Below, in pieces: positions 1-11,520 of a stretch of 64,000 bases of DNA (the stretch's first letter is position 1; every line of letters begins with the position of its first letter). The position numbers were made by a program, and so were the translations under genes. The DNA is from Nicotiana tabacum (Eukaryota > Streptophyta > Magnoliopsida > Solanales > Solanaceae). Below the pieces are notes generated by a model. It saw only the letters and a list, made by a program, of their open reading frames with translations. It searched no databases and was not told the DNA's origin. The DNA lies in contig NC_134095.1 in assembly GCF_000715075.1 (NCBI RefSeq), positions 53,750,419-53,814,418 on the forward strand, in the 5' to 3' direction.

Positions 1-26
1 TGACCTGTTGAAATTTTATGATTTAG

Positions 27-2637
27 GACTGAGACAGAACAAAGGAGGAAGTGTTCTCTTTTAACTGCAAGAATTCTATATCTTGTTTTGGGCTGTCTGA
101 TGCTAGGGACACTGATTTACACCATTGTAACCGATGGTTCTCCATTTCGCAGAGATGTTTTCACTCCGTAAGTTCTTTACTTATATGATAGAATAGCTTT
201 ATTACTGCGATTCCGCGGTTGGGATAAGGTTACTGAGAATGACTTGCGCTCTCAAAATGTATAAATTGTTTGTCTGATAATTTGATTGCGTTGCTCAGTT
301 TGCATGGACAAAGACTGTTGATGATATCTTACCTCATACTATCATAATACTATATGAACTTAACATATATAAAAAAATTGACTGGATTGATCTATGTTGA
401 GCTTTCTCAGTTTCCCTGGAAAACATGATACTACCTTCAGTGTGACATATGTCAGATAAGTATCTAGGGAATTTCACATTATATGGTCGGAAGAGACGTG
501 CTGTTCTGATGCTAAATTTTAATCAAAATGTTGTATTTGTCATCCTCTTCTTTGCTTTCTAAAATTGAACTTATGAAATACTTTTGAAACGAGCTTTTTC
601 TTCCATTACATGGATTTGCTATGTACAGGCCATTCTTAGGGCCTGGATTTGGGAAAACTGTCAGTCTAGAAAGCTGTTTTCTTCTTTGTCCAAAGAGCTG
701 CAATCCATCATTTGCAAATTTGTTTGAAAGTTTCCTCTTGAAAGCAAACTTCGTGAGTTTGTGATGAAGTGATACACGTGCATCCAAGGGTGGAGCTAGA
801 GCTTCAGATGCGGGTTCGGCCAAACTCAATAACTTTGGCCAAACTCTGTATTTGTCTTTAAAAATTCGTTGAATTTATATAAATTATTAATTTAGAACCC
901 AGTAACTTAGAAGGAATAGAATCCCGAACCCACTAGCTTCAAATCCCAACTCCGCCTATGTGTGCATCCCATACATTGGTCGAATATTAACTTGCTTGAT
1001 ATAAATCTTTCTTTGACATGCAATCTAAGAATTCAATATCCGCGTAGGTGGCTGTCAGCAACACTAGTTGATTTCTATGTCAATATTGTGGCTCTCTCAG
1101 TAAGTTTTTCAATAGCTATCTTTGCTCTTAGTCTCACTGGTATTTGAAGATTGTTGATCTTATATGTGTTACACTGTTTTACCAGGTCTGGGTCGCATAT
1201 AAGGAATCAAGTTGGCTAAGTGCAGCTTTCTGGATAATACTATTAATTTGTTTTGGCGGGTATGCTTTTTCTGTTGGATTTATGCTAATATTAATGCATT
1301 TGCAGTTAGCTCCATTGGTATGACATCTTATTCATTACTCTATATGGGTGAGAGCAAACTATGAAGTCTCATTCGTATATGGTGGAACGAGGAGTTCACG
1401 AATATATGTTTGCATACCTTCATATGATTCTGAATAGAAGGGGTTCAATGATATTGTCGAAATAACTTACAATATCTTGCTTGTCTGACAAGAACTAAAT
1501 TAAAATTCCAGCCTTTGCCTCTTGCAACAACTGCATTGACTAATATGCAATTTATGCCCACGCTTTGTCGCATCAAGCTTTAAGTTTCTTGAGTTTTTCT
1601 GAAGCATGAATATATATTTCCATCAAGAGTAACAATAGTCCAATCTAGTTCGTGTTTTCTGAGAGATTTAATACTAGTCTCCTAATTGCACTCCGACCTG
1701 CATATAATATCTTACAGATAAGATTTGAAATTATTAGATTTTTCTCACGTCCTCTTGAAATGTCTCTTTCAACTTCATCATATGAATGTAAGGGTGGCTT
1801 CATTATTTTCCATTGTGGGAGAAAAGTATGTTCAATGGATACGTGTGTTCAGGACGTGAGCATGTATTAGACCTGACTCCAGATGTTATAGCAATTGCAC
1901 CAGCTCGTTTTGGACTATATCTAATTCAGACTTTATGTTGATTTCCTCAGCATCAGCACATGCGCCTATATTGCTCTACAGCTTTTCAGTCTCTCATCTC
2001 AAGATCCCGTCTACCTTATTCTTTTCAGCAGCCGCAACAGGCAAGTTTTTGCACCATCTGTTTAAGCGTGTTCCCCTCGTTATGACACGAGAGTTTATAT
2101 GTGCATCCTATGAACAAGCAAATGATATTATTTCCTGCTAATTCAGCAGCGACAACAATAATACTGTAGTATTGCATTTTGAGCAAAAATCCCTCCTTGA
2201 CATCCTTGTTCTTTTCAAGTTAAACCATATTTAAAATTTCCTTTTATTAGTGCAAGTGATTGAAACAATTTCAAGGTTGGTAAGCAGAAGTAGAAAGTCC
2301 AGAAGATAGAGCTTTTCATTTGCTTCTGTTTTTCTAATGGAATATGGGCTAACTTTCTGCATTAAGGAAACCTTTATTAAACCTGTAGTCAATGAATATA
2401 TCAATGTACTTAGTAGTTTAAAATAAGAGACGAACCTTTTTCTTTGTCTTTGTATTTTACAATATTTGTTCAATCAAATATTATTTTGCGCTTCTTAACA
2501 ATTCTGTCCACATTAAAAAGCATTTTTTTTCCAAATAATTTCTTTGTTTTCTTTTTCCACCATTTTCAGAAACGTACTCACCCTGTGTTGTAGTTGTTCT
2601 TACTAGAGCAGAAAACGAGTATGAAGGAATCAACTGA
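27..2637 (+). CDS. DUF1475-family small membrane protein, 3' portion (5 exons)
   Basis: Function unknown; the family consists of small plant membrane proteins. Visible exons: 27-167, 1048-1099, 1186-1259, 1951-2040 and 2607-2637 (stop TGA 2635-2637), which join in one frame to about 128 residues. Hydrophobic stretches read ARILYLVLGCLMLGTLIYTI, WLSATLVDFYVNIVALSVWV and WLSAAFWIILLICFG, giving three or four membrane segments; the tail ends ENEYEGIN. An in-frame stop at 19-21 and an AG at 25-26 suggest the first visible exon begins at a splice acceptor, so the start codon lies left of the window. Introns 1-3 have GT donors. The fourth starts with GC in the context AG|GCAAGT, the usual form of a GC-AG intron. 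The family assignment rests on remembered sequence resemblance and on the clean joins. The exact start of the first exon is the weakest point. Confidence 0.8.
786..961. mobile_element. hAT-like MITE in intron 1 of the DUF1475 gene
   Basis: A 176-bp segment flanked by a perfect 8-bp direct repeat GTGCATCC (778-785 and 962-969), the size expected for hAT target duplications. Its ends are imperfect inverted repeats: AAGGGTGGAGCTAG at the left and, read from the other strand, ATAGGCGGAGTTGG at the right. It has no coding capacity. It resembles a very common solanaceous repeat whose ends read GGCGGAGC and GCTCCGCC. It lies wholly inside the intron and does not disturb the flanking exons. Confidence 0.75.
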
Positions 2638-2837
2638 GTACGAAGCTTTATGGCTAATTTGGTTTTATTTGATAGTGGAACTCTTGAGCCATTTTCATTT
2701 TTTAACGAATACGTTAACATAATGGATTTGTAATATACATATGTTTGTGTAAACGAACCAGAATGTTTTCTGTAATAATTTATTTTACTGTCTTTTGTGG
2801 ACTTATATTTTGTTATATCCTTGAGCAAAATGTATCC

Positions 2838-3354
2838 CATACACAATAGTTATTAAATTCAAGGTCAAATTTGTTCAGTTGCCACTAAAATTCGAATAAG
2901 ATAATAACTCAGGGCAACCTACGAAATGCTATATTCCTATCTCTCTTTCTTTTTTTTGGTGTGTGTGTTATGAATCGTTGAGGCCAAGAAAGATATAATT
3001 AAACACCTCGGATACATAGAATTTTGATCTAAATTAATCCAGCAACAAGTTGGAAATCATTGTTTTACCTTTTAGACATTCTTACAAAGCGCAATAGAAA
3101 TCTAAAAATACATATGTTCGTTACTCAACCAATTACAGGATAGTATTGTATACATTTAGTGGGTAAAGAATGTGATTCCGTCCACATTCAGGATAATAGA
3201 GTAGTTTTGTTTGCTCTAAATTTGGACATGTTACTCATTTTAGTTATAGGTAACCTAACATTTTTTCATGACAGTGTAGTTGAAATTAGATATGTATGTG
3301 ACAATGAACTAATCCTTGCAAGATAGTCTTAGAGTACGCGCTTTGTCGTGTACC
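2838..3354. other. AT-rich intergenic DNA
   Basis: Downstream flank of the DUF1475 gene. The 3' UTR probably ends near 2840. I see no gene, RNA or clear repeat structure beyond homopolymer T runs. Confidence 0.5.
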
Positions 3355-3634
3355 CAGAGACGGAACCACCTTGTCAGAAGTGGTCACGTGACATCACTTT
3401 GTCAGAAAGTTTTAGTTTATGTGTATACAAATATAAGCAAAGAGAATTATTTGAATAAAATTATGTGACACCGCTTAAACGAAAATAGATTTGTGATGGT
3501 TAAGCGCTACAATTCTCTATTCAAGATCAGGAGTTCGAATCCGAATGGCAGGTTTAATTTTTTTTAATAATTTTTGAAACTTTACATAAACTCTAATGAT
3601 GTATTAGTGAGGCTTGAATCACCACCGACCTCTG
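3355..3634. repeat. Degenerate hAT-like or tRNA-related repeat
   Basis: Begins CAGAGACGGAACCACC and ends with a segment whose complement reads CAGAGGTCGGTGGTG, an imperfect inverted pair of hAT-MITE type. Inside, GGAGTTCGAATCC (around 3529-3541) matches an RNA polymerase III B box, followed by a T-rich stretch, as in the tRNA-related insertions common in plants. No 8-bp target duplication is visible. It could be a hAT MITE containing a SINE-like internal part, or an old SINE. Confidence 0.4.
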
Positions 3635-4603
3635 TGTGGGGCTTAGTTCCGTGAGACTTATGCCCCGGATATGCCCAACTCCCAGCGTACTGGGCTCGCC
3701 TAGTAGAACTTTATGCAATTGTATATAACTAACCTTGTAAATTCTCAATTTGCTTAATAAATCGTTGACTATTCAAAATTATTTTTTTCTTAATCATAAA
3801 TCATTAAGTTGAGAGTATTTTATGTCATAATTAAATAAAAATTATTGCACGTTATCCACTAAGACTGCTATGATAGTTAATTTTAAATAAATCTTTCATT
3901 TAAAAGATATTTATTTATTAACTTTTGTTATGTCTTTACTATATAATAGTCCATAATTTTTTATAATTATTTTTTTAAATTTTTTTCCACGCTTACGAGA
4001 TACAATATTTATTAATTTAATAGCTCAGTATTAGCTAGAAACTATTTATAAATAATTAGTTATCATGCTATTGTATGATAAATTATGTGTCACTTTATTA
4101 ATTTGTTGAAACTTAAACATAAATGATGCTAGAGAATCATATTTAAATTATGAATTATATTTTTATATAAATTTTATTTCAAATAGAAAGCATATTAAAT
4201 ACAAGGAGTATTTTAGGAAAAATATCAAATTATAATATCGAAATTCTTTCAAGATTCATTACTCCTTAAGAGATACATATAAGATTTCGTATCCAATACA
4301 TTATTTTTTATGTTTGAGTTGTAATGACGTTGCATCTAATTTGCATATTATGATATATGTCATACTTTTCGTATTATTCGTAGTTAAATTATAATTTATA
4401 AATATTTTAAATAGATTATTTGTTATAATTTTGTGATTTTAATGTAATTTTTATAATTATATTTTATTTTAAACTATCTTAAAATTCTTGAAATCAGTAA
4501 AATTTAAAGATCCGTAGGACTTACGACCCATATCTCAGGGCTTACGCCTCGCTTCGTGAGAGGTAAAACACTTCGCCTCATGCCCTCGCCTTTTAAAACA
4601 TTG
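3632..4603. repeat. Candidate non-autonomous DNA element with 10-bp flanking repeat
   Basis: CCACCGACCT occurs at 3622-3631 and again at 4604-4613, so the 972 bp between may be an insertion with a Mutator-like 10-bp target duplication. The left part holds a GC-rich stretch (GGGGCTTAGTTCCGTGAGAC, then ATGCCCCGGATATGCCC). Near the right end there is a related inverted stretch rich in GGCTTACGCCTCG. The interior is AT-rich and non-coding. The left copy overlaps the possible right end of the preceding repeat, so the 10-bp match could be coincidental. Confidence 0.35.
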
Positions 4604-4613
4604 CCACCGACCT

Positions 4614-4890
4614 ATAACAAAATTAAGAAGCGACAAAAATCCATTTGAGCTGGCATCCTTTTCTTCGTTGAATTGACAGTAGATACTATCAAGCCATTCT
4701 GGAAAAAGACATATTTATAATCCTATTATGGAAACATTTAAAAAATAAAAACTCATCGTAGAGGGTTGTAGTAATATTTTGAATTATGTTTTTTGTATTA
4801 TGATGTCATTATAGTAATTTATTCATTTTTTTTACCTATAAAAAACTGTGACACCGATTACAAAAAACTCTGCATACAAATTGCCATGTA
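4614..4890. other. AT-rich intergenic DNA without recognised features
   Basis: Low-complexity AT-rich sequence. I see no coding potential, RNA gene or repeat boundary. Confidence 0.4.
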
Positions 4891-6230
4891 GGAATTTTTA
4901 CCTCCTATAGCAAATATTGATACCTTATTTATTTTAAATAAATACCTTTTAAAAAAATTATATTTCATAGATACCTTTTGATTTTTATAGCCAAATATCT
5001 ATTTATGGTCATCTCCTACCCTTAAGCCATAAAATACGCTTTGTATTATTTTCCTCTCTCATTCTTTCAGATTTTTCTCCACCCTCTCTCTCTCTCAACG
5101 CCAGTCTTTCTGCATGAATACAACCACAATTCTCCACTGATTCATCTCCATTATCTCGAAAAATTTTCATTTTAGTGATCATCGACGGCGGAGAATGATA
5201 GAGAGGGGCAAAACCACCCATTGAATTCACTGTTCCTCTTCCTTCCTCAATTCATCATTGAAGGCTTGAAGGCTTTGAAGGATATATGTTTATGTGATAT
5301 CCTTAATCCGTCTTTATCAATCAATTCATCATTTAAGGATATAAGTTTCTGTGATTTCTACATCTTCTGAGATATGGCATTGAAGGCTTTGACGTTGTTT
5401 TTTGCCATTGAAGGCACCATCGCCGGACCAAGGCGGCACGTTTTCACTACCAGCTTCCGGTGAGCGACGGATTTGCCAGAAATTAGGGTTTGTTCTTGAA
5501 CAAAGACGACGGAGTTTGGGGCTGAGCAACTTGATTTTCTGTTAATATATTTCAATGTATTTTCATGTATTTCATTGTATTCATTGTCTTTTTTTCATTA
5601 TAATTTAATATATTTCGTTGTATTCCATGTATTTCATTGTATTCACTGTCTTTTTTTCCATTGTATTTCAATGTATCCCGTTGTATTCTATGTATTTCAT
5701 TGTATTCACTGTCTCGCTATATGCCATGAATGTATTCATATATTTTTTTAATTAATATAATTTATGTATTCAGATGTATTATATAATTTTTCTGAAGGTT
5801 GCTATGTTTTTGATGTATTTTTCGGTTGAGAATCTTTTTTATAACTGAAAATACAAAATTTGTGTGTTATAATTGAGTTTATTGAGTTATATTAGGAGTC
5901 TATTATGTTAATTGATTCACTTTCCGTTTTAAAAACAGTATAATCCCTTATTTCAGCCGTGAATACAGTCGGATACAGTTGAATACCAGCTGTAATCTCA
6001 CGTTTCACTCCATGAATACAGTCGAATACACTCGAATACAACAACTGATTACCTGGACTTTCCTGATTCACGCCTATTTTTGCTACTGTATTCATGAATA
6101 CAATATCTTAAATACATCAAATACATCTTATAACCACAAAAGAGGTATATATAATCCGTAATATAGCAAATGATATCTATAGATGACTAATTACTACTAA
6201 AAGATAGTGCTTTATGAAAATTTCTCATCT
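4891..6230. repeat. Composite AT-rich repeat with TGTATTCA motif array
   Basis: About 5540-5715 holds three tandem units of roughly 65-75 bp built from ATTTCATTGTATTCACTGTC-type sequence. About 5940-6120 is rich in GAATACA and its complement, spaced irregularly. The flanks share weak inverted similarity: AATTTTTACCTCCTATAGC on the left and, complemented, AATTTTCATAAAGCACTATC on the right. A CT-rich stretch (about 5050-5100) looks like a leader. Small ORFs here are low complexity and unconvincing. It looks like an old non-autonomous transposon, but no target duplication was found. Confidence 0.4.
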
Positions 6231-7089
6231 AAATAAGTATGACATTTTTTTAAAAAAAAAGTCACATAAATATTATTTTACGAATTATATTTGAGATATT
6301 TATTAAATTTAAAGGAAGAAAGTGTAAAATTATAAAAATAATGATTAATGTCCATATTTAATTAACGTAATAAAGAAAAAAACTACCCCTCGTAAAAATC
6401 CTTAAAATCTTAAATATCAGTTCCACTAAAACTAAATTATTAATTATAATTAAGATTTTTATTCAACAACAACGGCACTTATAATGATTAAGAAGGGTAA
6501 AGTTGATACATATTTTATGTTAATATTTTATATTTTTATGATATATAGTGTCAAATATAGATAGATAGATTAGATTTGTATATCTGAAAAGTTTTTAGTG
6601 CAGACATTGATTCTTAAATCATATTCTATAAATTAGAATAAAATTTAATTAGTTGGATTCAAAATTTTAAATACTACATAAAAGTTTAAATGTTAGTATA
6701 ATTTTTTAACATGGAATTATTTGTTGAAGGAACAGGTTAGTTTTTAAAGCTACAAAAGTGAAGAAGTCGACCAACACTAACTTCATATAAATTGCTTCAC
6801 AAATTTTTAGATTGTAGGTATCTTAAATATTTTACTTTTAGTTAGGTTTATTTCCAGAACTTCATAATTATTTTATACTTTCAGATAGTTTATTTTTTAA
6901 AATTAACATATCAAAAATAACTATTTAGGTATTTTCAAAATCATTCTTAGAAACCAGTAATAACTAATACTTCCAAAGCAAAAATTCGCGTTGTCTCCAA
7001 TCGATAATTTTTTGGCTTTGTTTATGCTTTTAGATTTTATAATGTTTAGGTAAACATACTCATAATAATAATATAATAATTTATACATC
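6231..7089. other. AT-rich intergenic DNA, empty
   Basis: Strongly AT-rich sequence with homopolymer runs. I see no gene or bounded repeat before the Tat-type LTR. Confidence 0.4.
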
Positions 7090-7937
7090 TGTAGGCATAT
7101 AAAATTTATTGAATTCAAATTCAATAAATAATTTGGATTATATTTTAAATATATTAGTCCAAATAAATATTATGGGTTAATATAATTGAATTAATTATAT
7201 AAGTCCAATATATATGGATTAAATAAATAAGTCTTAATCCATTGGGCTAGCCCATTTAATTGGGCTAAAGTGATGAACCCACTTCATTAAGCCCAAGATG
7301 TCATCTTCCTAGAGGTCCAGTTTGGTGCCACGTGTCAAATGACGTGGCGCGCCAAGTCAAGCGGAAGAGCCAATAGGACCATACCACATGTCAAAATGAC
7401 AAGGCATGTCCAGTCGCGCTAAAAGGCCAATGAAATCGTGCCACGTGTGCAAGTGACATGTTCTGGCCAATCAAATGCAGCCATGTCACACTTCAATTTG
7501 ATTGGTCGGAAAGAGTTTGTTCTTATCACAACTCTTCCCTTCCACAACTATAAATAGGGGTCTTCATAACTCAGAAAGGACACCAGAAGTTATAACAAGA
7601 AGCAAGAAAGAGCTCGTGGATCAAACGCTGCAAATTCCTCCACAAGTTTCAGGCTTCAAGTTCAAGTTCAAGAAATCAAGTGCAAGTTCAAGAACGAAGA
7701 ACAAATCAAGGTCAAGTTCAAGCAATCAAGCTCAAGCTCAAGAACAAGATCATCGTTCGAGGCAACAAATACATATTCAAGATCAAGCTCAAAGCCCCTT
7801 GAATTTATTTACTATTGAAAAGAAGAATCAGAGGATTCATAGAGATTGTATACTCAAATATTTGAAATAAAATACTACGATTGTTGCGATATTTTTCGGT
7901 CTTGATTTTATTTTCTCAACCAAATTTATTGTCTACA
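7090..7937 (+). repeat. 5' LTR of the Tat-type element
   Basis: 848 bp. TATA box TATAAATA at 7549-7556, about 460 bp into the LTR. Upstream are repeated GCCAAT motifs and G-box/ABRE-like cores (CCACGTGTC at 7328-7336, GACGTGGC at 7341-7348, CCACGTGTG near 7441). Downstream (about 7650-7800) is a run of CAAGTTCAAG-type repeats. That run keeps open a 122-codon frame (7502-7870), also present in the 3' LTR; it is probably a by-product of the repeat rather than a gene. Confidence 0.9.
7549..7556 (+). promoter_or_regulatory. TATA box of the Tat-type 5' LTR
   Basis: TATAAATA followed by GGGG, in the same position in the 3' LTR (17895-17902). G-box cores and GCCAAT motifs lie 100-230 bp upstream. 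This is the expected start region of the element's RNA. Confidence 0.7.
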
Positions 7938-8013
7938 AATTCTGGCATGTCCAGTGGGACAATCTCTACCTCTCATCTCAACTTTTCAATCACCAAAGTT
8001 CAAGAACATTGAA

Positions 8014-11000
8014 ATGGCTTCGAAGAAAATCAACTCCAAATCAACATCCATCAAGGCTGCTAACTCCAGGTTCTATGCTGATGTGGAAAGCATCCTCGAT
8101 GTCACCTTTGGAAGCTTCGGACCAGTTACGAGGAGCAAAGCAAGCTCTTTAGGACAACAAGCACCCCAAGTGTCGTCCGCATCAACCCCTGTTTTCGGAT
8201 CTTCATCCTCAAAAGGAGCAAGATCTTCCACAAATGCATCTGAAGGAGGAAGCGATGTTGCTGAAAAGATCAAGAAAACTCTTGCTTTGCTTGACCTCTC
8301 CGGCTCCAAGCACTCTGCTATGAAGGAAGATGATGATGCTTCAAGCGACGGATCCTCCCTACTTACACCACATAGTGTGACCCAGTCAAGGATCAATCTG
8401 TGTGAAAATCCATGCTACTCTCCGTCATCGACGATAATTATGGAAGCCATGGTGACAAACACTTCATCTATGGAAGAGCAGTTGGCAAACTTGATGGAAG
8501 CAATCGCTGGCTTGACCAAATGCATGCAAAATCAAGAGGCTATAATTGACAAGCTAACAGACAGAGTGGGAATCTTGATGGAAGAAGAATCTACCCGTGC
8601 ACCCGCCAAGCTCCTAGAAGTTCTAGAGAGTGACCCTCCCCCAAGACAAGCAGCATCCACTAAGGCTATCCCTGTCTCATCTGAAGGGATGATTCCAATC
8701 GATCAACTGAAGGAGTTCATCGAAGGAACCATTAAGAACAAATATGAAGTTGCTGCCAAATTCTCCGTTACATATGCAAAGTCGTACACTGCAAGGGTCG
8801 ATATGTTGAAGATGCATACTGGCTATCAACCTCCGAAGTTTCAACAGTTTGATGGTAAAGGTAACCCAAAGCAACATATTGCGCACTTCGTTGAGACGTG
8901 CAACAATGCTGGGACTTATGGAGATTACCTCATCAAGCAGTTTGTTCTCTTGCTAAAAGGAAATGCTTTTGACTGGTACACGGACCTCGAGGTTGGATCT
9001 ATCGATAGTTGGGATCAACTAGAGCAAGAGTTCCTCAATCGCTTTTATAGCACAAGACGCACGGTGAGTATGATAGAGCTTACAAATACTCGTCAACGAA
9101 AGGGGGAACCAGTTATCGACTTTATCAATTGTTGGAGGAATGCAAGCCTCAACTGCAAAGACAGGCTTAGTGAAGCTTCAGGCATAGAGATGTGCATCCA
9201 AGGTATGCATTGGGGATTGCGCCACATCTTGCAAGGTATCAAGCCTAACACATTTGAAGAACTTGCAACTCGTGCCCATGACATGGAATTGAGCATGGCT
9301 TCTGCTGGAAATGAAAGGCTACCCATCTATGAACCTCGCAAAGTGAATGACAAGCAAGAATTCAGGAAGTGGGGCAAGTTCGTACCCAAGTCTGAAAGCA
9401 AAGAAGCTATGAATGTCAATACGTCATTTGTGAAGTTTACGACGAAAGAGAGCAAGAAGCAGAGTATGAAATCCACTTCGTTTCAAGATAAGCCAAGTGG
9501 GAAGTTGACTCTAAAAGAAATGGAGGAAAAAGAGTACCCATTCCTGGATTCTGATGTGCCAGTCATTTTCGAAGAACTCCTCGAGTTAAATCTCATTGAG
9601 CTTCCGGAGATGAAGCGACCAAATGAAGCTGGGAAAACAAATGACCCGAACTATTGCAAATATCACCGACTTGTAAGCCACCCTCTGGAGAAGTGCTTTG
9701 TCTTCAAGGATAAAGTTATGGACATGGCTCACGAAAAGAAGATCGTGCTTGAAGATGAGAAAGCAAGTGCAAACCAAGTCTCTATCACCTTTGGCTCACT
9801 CAGTTCGGATGACTTATGTGGTTTTAAAGAAAGTAAAGATGAAGAATTACTGGAGAGCGACAAAGATGAAGTCAATCAACCTGATGACGATGAAGGTTGG
9901 ACATTGGTGACTCGTCGTAGGCACCACAAAAGGAGCCCACAAAAAGAATCAATAGAACAACCAACAAGGAAGATGATGATAAAAAGACCAACGAAAAAGA
10001 ATCCAGTTAGGCATTTAAAGAAAGCAAAAGTGGAGATGCACCATCCTCAAAAGCCACGAAATCCAGTGACCTTGGAGGAGTTTTTACCAAGTTGGTTCCG
10101 CACGAAGATTTCCCATGAGGGCATTGATGCCTCTTGTTGCCATGCTGACAAAGGGGAAGAAAAGATTGATGACCTACCATTGGCACCACCTTCGAAAAAG
10201 CCCATTGAGTCCACTCCTCAAGAAGTTAATGCTTGTGAGGAAAAGGTCACGTTGACAAATGACAATCTTTTTCTAGGTGACACTCCTCATAACCGCCCAT
10301 TGTACCTGGTTGGCTATATTCACGATGAAAGGGTAAATCGAATTTTGGTTGATGGAGGATCCTCAGTGAACATTTTGCCAATCCATACTGTGAAAGAACT
10401 TGGTATTCCCATGAACGAACTCTCAGAAAGTCGTGTGATGATCCAAGGATTCAACCAAGGGGGGCAAAGAGCCATAGGCGCGATCAGGCTGGGAATCACT
10501 ATTGAAGATATGCGATCAAGTGCATGGCTGCATGTGATCGACGCGAAGACTTCATACAATGTTTTGCTTGGGAGGCCTTGGATACATGAGAATAAAGTTG
10601 TTCCATCTACCTACCATCAATGTTTGAAATACTACGAGGGCGAAGTCGAGAAGACGGTAGTTGCTGATGATGAGCCATTCACCGAGGCTGAGTCACACTT
10701 CGCCGATGCAAAGTTCTACTTGAAGAACCGCATTGTGAAGGAGCTGAAAGTTGATGATGGTATGAAAAGCAAGAATGACGAACCCATAACTAAAAGAGCT
10801 GAGGTGACTATTGGTAAAGCCAAAGTTGTTACTGAGGAGGTACCCGCCAACGTGAATAAATCTCATAAAGGGGGTATTGCGTCTTATGGAAAGAAAGTAA
10901 GTCCCGCGCTCCAATATGTCCATAAAAGGAAGAAAGATGAGGGCAAATCATATAATCTCCAAACCAAGACACTAAGGGAGTTAACTCTTCCGGTAAAACG

Positions 11001-11361
11001 AATTGAGGTAGTAAAGTTGCCCTCAAAGTCGCTTGCAGGGTTTGTAGCCCATAATCGTTTGCAGAATGTGGCACTCCCTACAAAGCGAACATATGAAGGT
11101 TTTGATCCTAACGCTTACAAGCTATTTGCAAAAGCTGGATACAATCCCAATGAGTTGTCAAAGTTAGGGAAGCTCCCATCAGAAGCTGCAATGAGGCAAC
11201 CCCGTGAAGGTTTGGGATACAAGCAACTGTCACCAGTGCGCATCTCAATAAGAAGGGCAAGTAGCAATTATATCACTGTAGAAGACGAATCTGCCGCTTC
11301 TAATAGGCCTTCTGTCTTTGATCGGCTTGGAAAATCAACTGTGAGAACTTCTGTATTTTAG
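8014..11361 (+). pseudogene. gag-protease part of the Tat-type polyprotein
   Basis: Open frame of about 1115 residues from ATG 8014. It contains a coiled-coil stretch (EEQLANLMEAIAGLTKCMQN), a capsid region (GYQPPKFQQFDGKGNP through NAFDWYTDLEVGSIDSWDQL), and a nucleocapsid-like Cys/His motif CKYHRLVSHPLEKC near 9655-9696. The aspartic protease has active site VDGGSSVNILP near 10348-10380 and the family's LLGRPW motif. The frame ends at TAG 11359-11361, but the downstream sequence continues in the same frame with family-like sequence up to a second stop, TAA 11518-11520, and then into reverse transcriptase. I read both as nonsense mutations in a single gag-pol frame. Some Ogre-type elements instead have an intron between protease and reverse transcriptase, so that alternative stays open. 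Confidence 0.8.
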
Positions 11362-11520
11362 AGATTGGGTCCATTAAAGAAGGGGAATAAATTCCAGAGA
11401 AATCATCGAAATACAAGAACACCCGCTTCACCCAAAATTCAGGAGATCTCTAAGAATTTCCAAAGTTTGGTTCCTTCCAGAATGAGGCGACAAACAAAAC
11501 TGATGGTTTCATGTGAATAA

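Noticed and set aside
512..829. 105-codon antisense ORF in the DUF1475 intron
   Set aside because: No domain, partly overlaps the MITE, and is better explained as chance in an intron.
3490..3555. Possible tRNA gene around a B box
   Set aside because: Only the B-box arm is convincing; acceptor stem and anticodon arm do not form, so it is a tRNA-related repeat.
7502..7870. 122-codon ORF in the Tat-type LTR, also at 17848-18216
   Set aside because: Spans the TATA box and a CAAGTTCAAG repeat; conserved between LTRs only because they are recent copies of each other.
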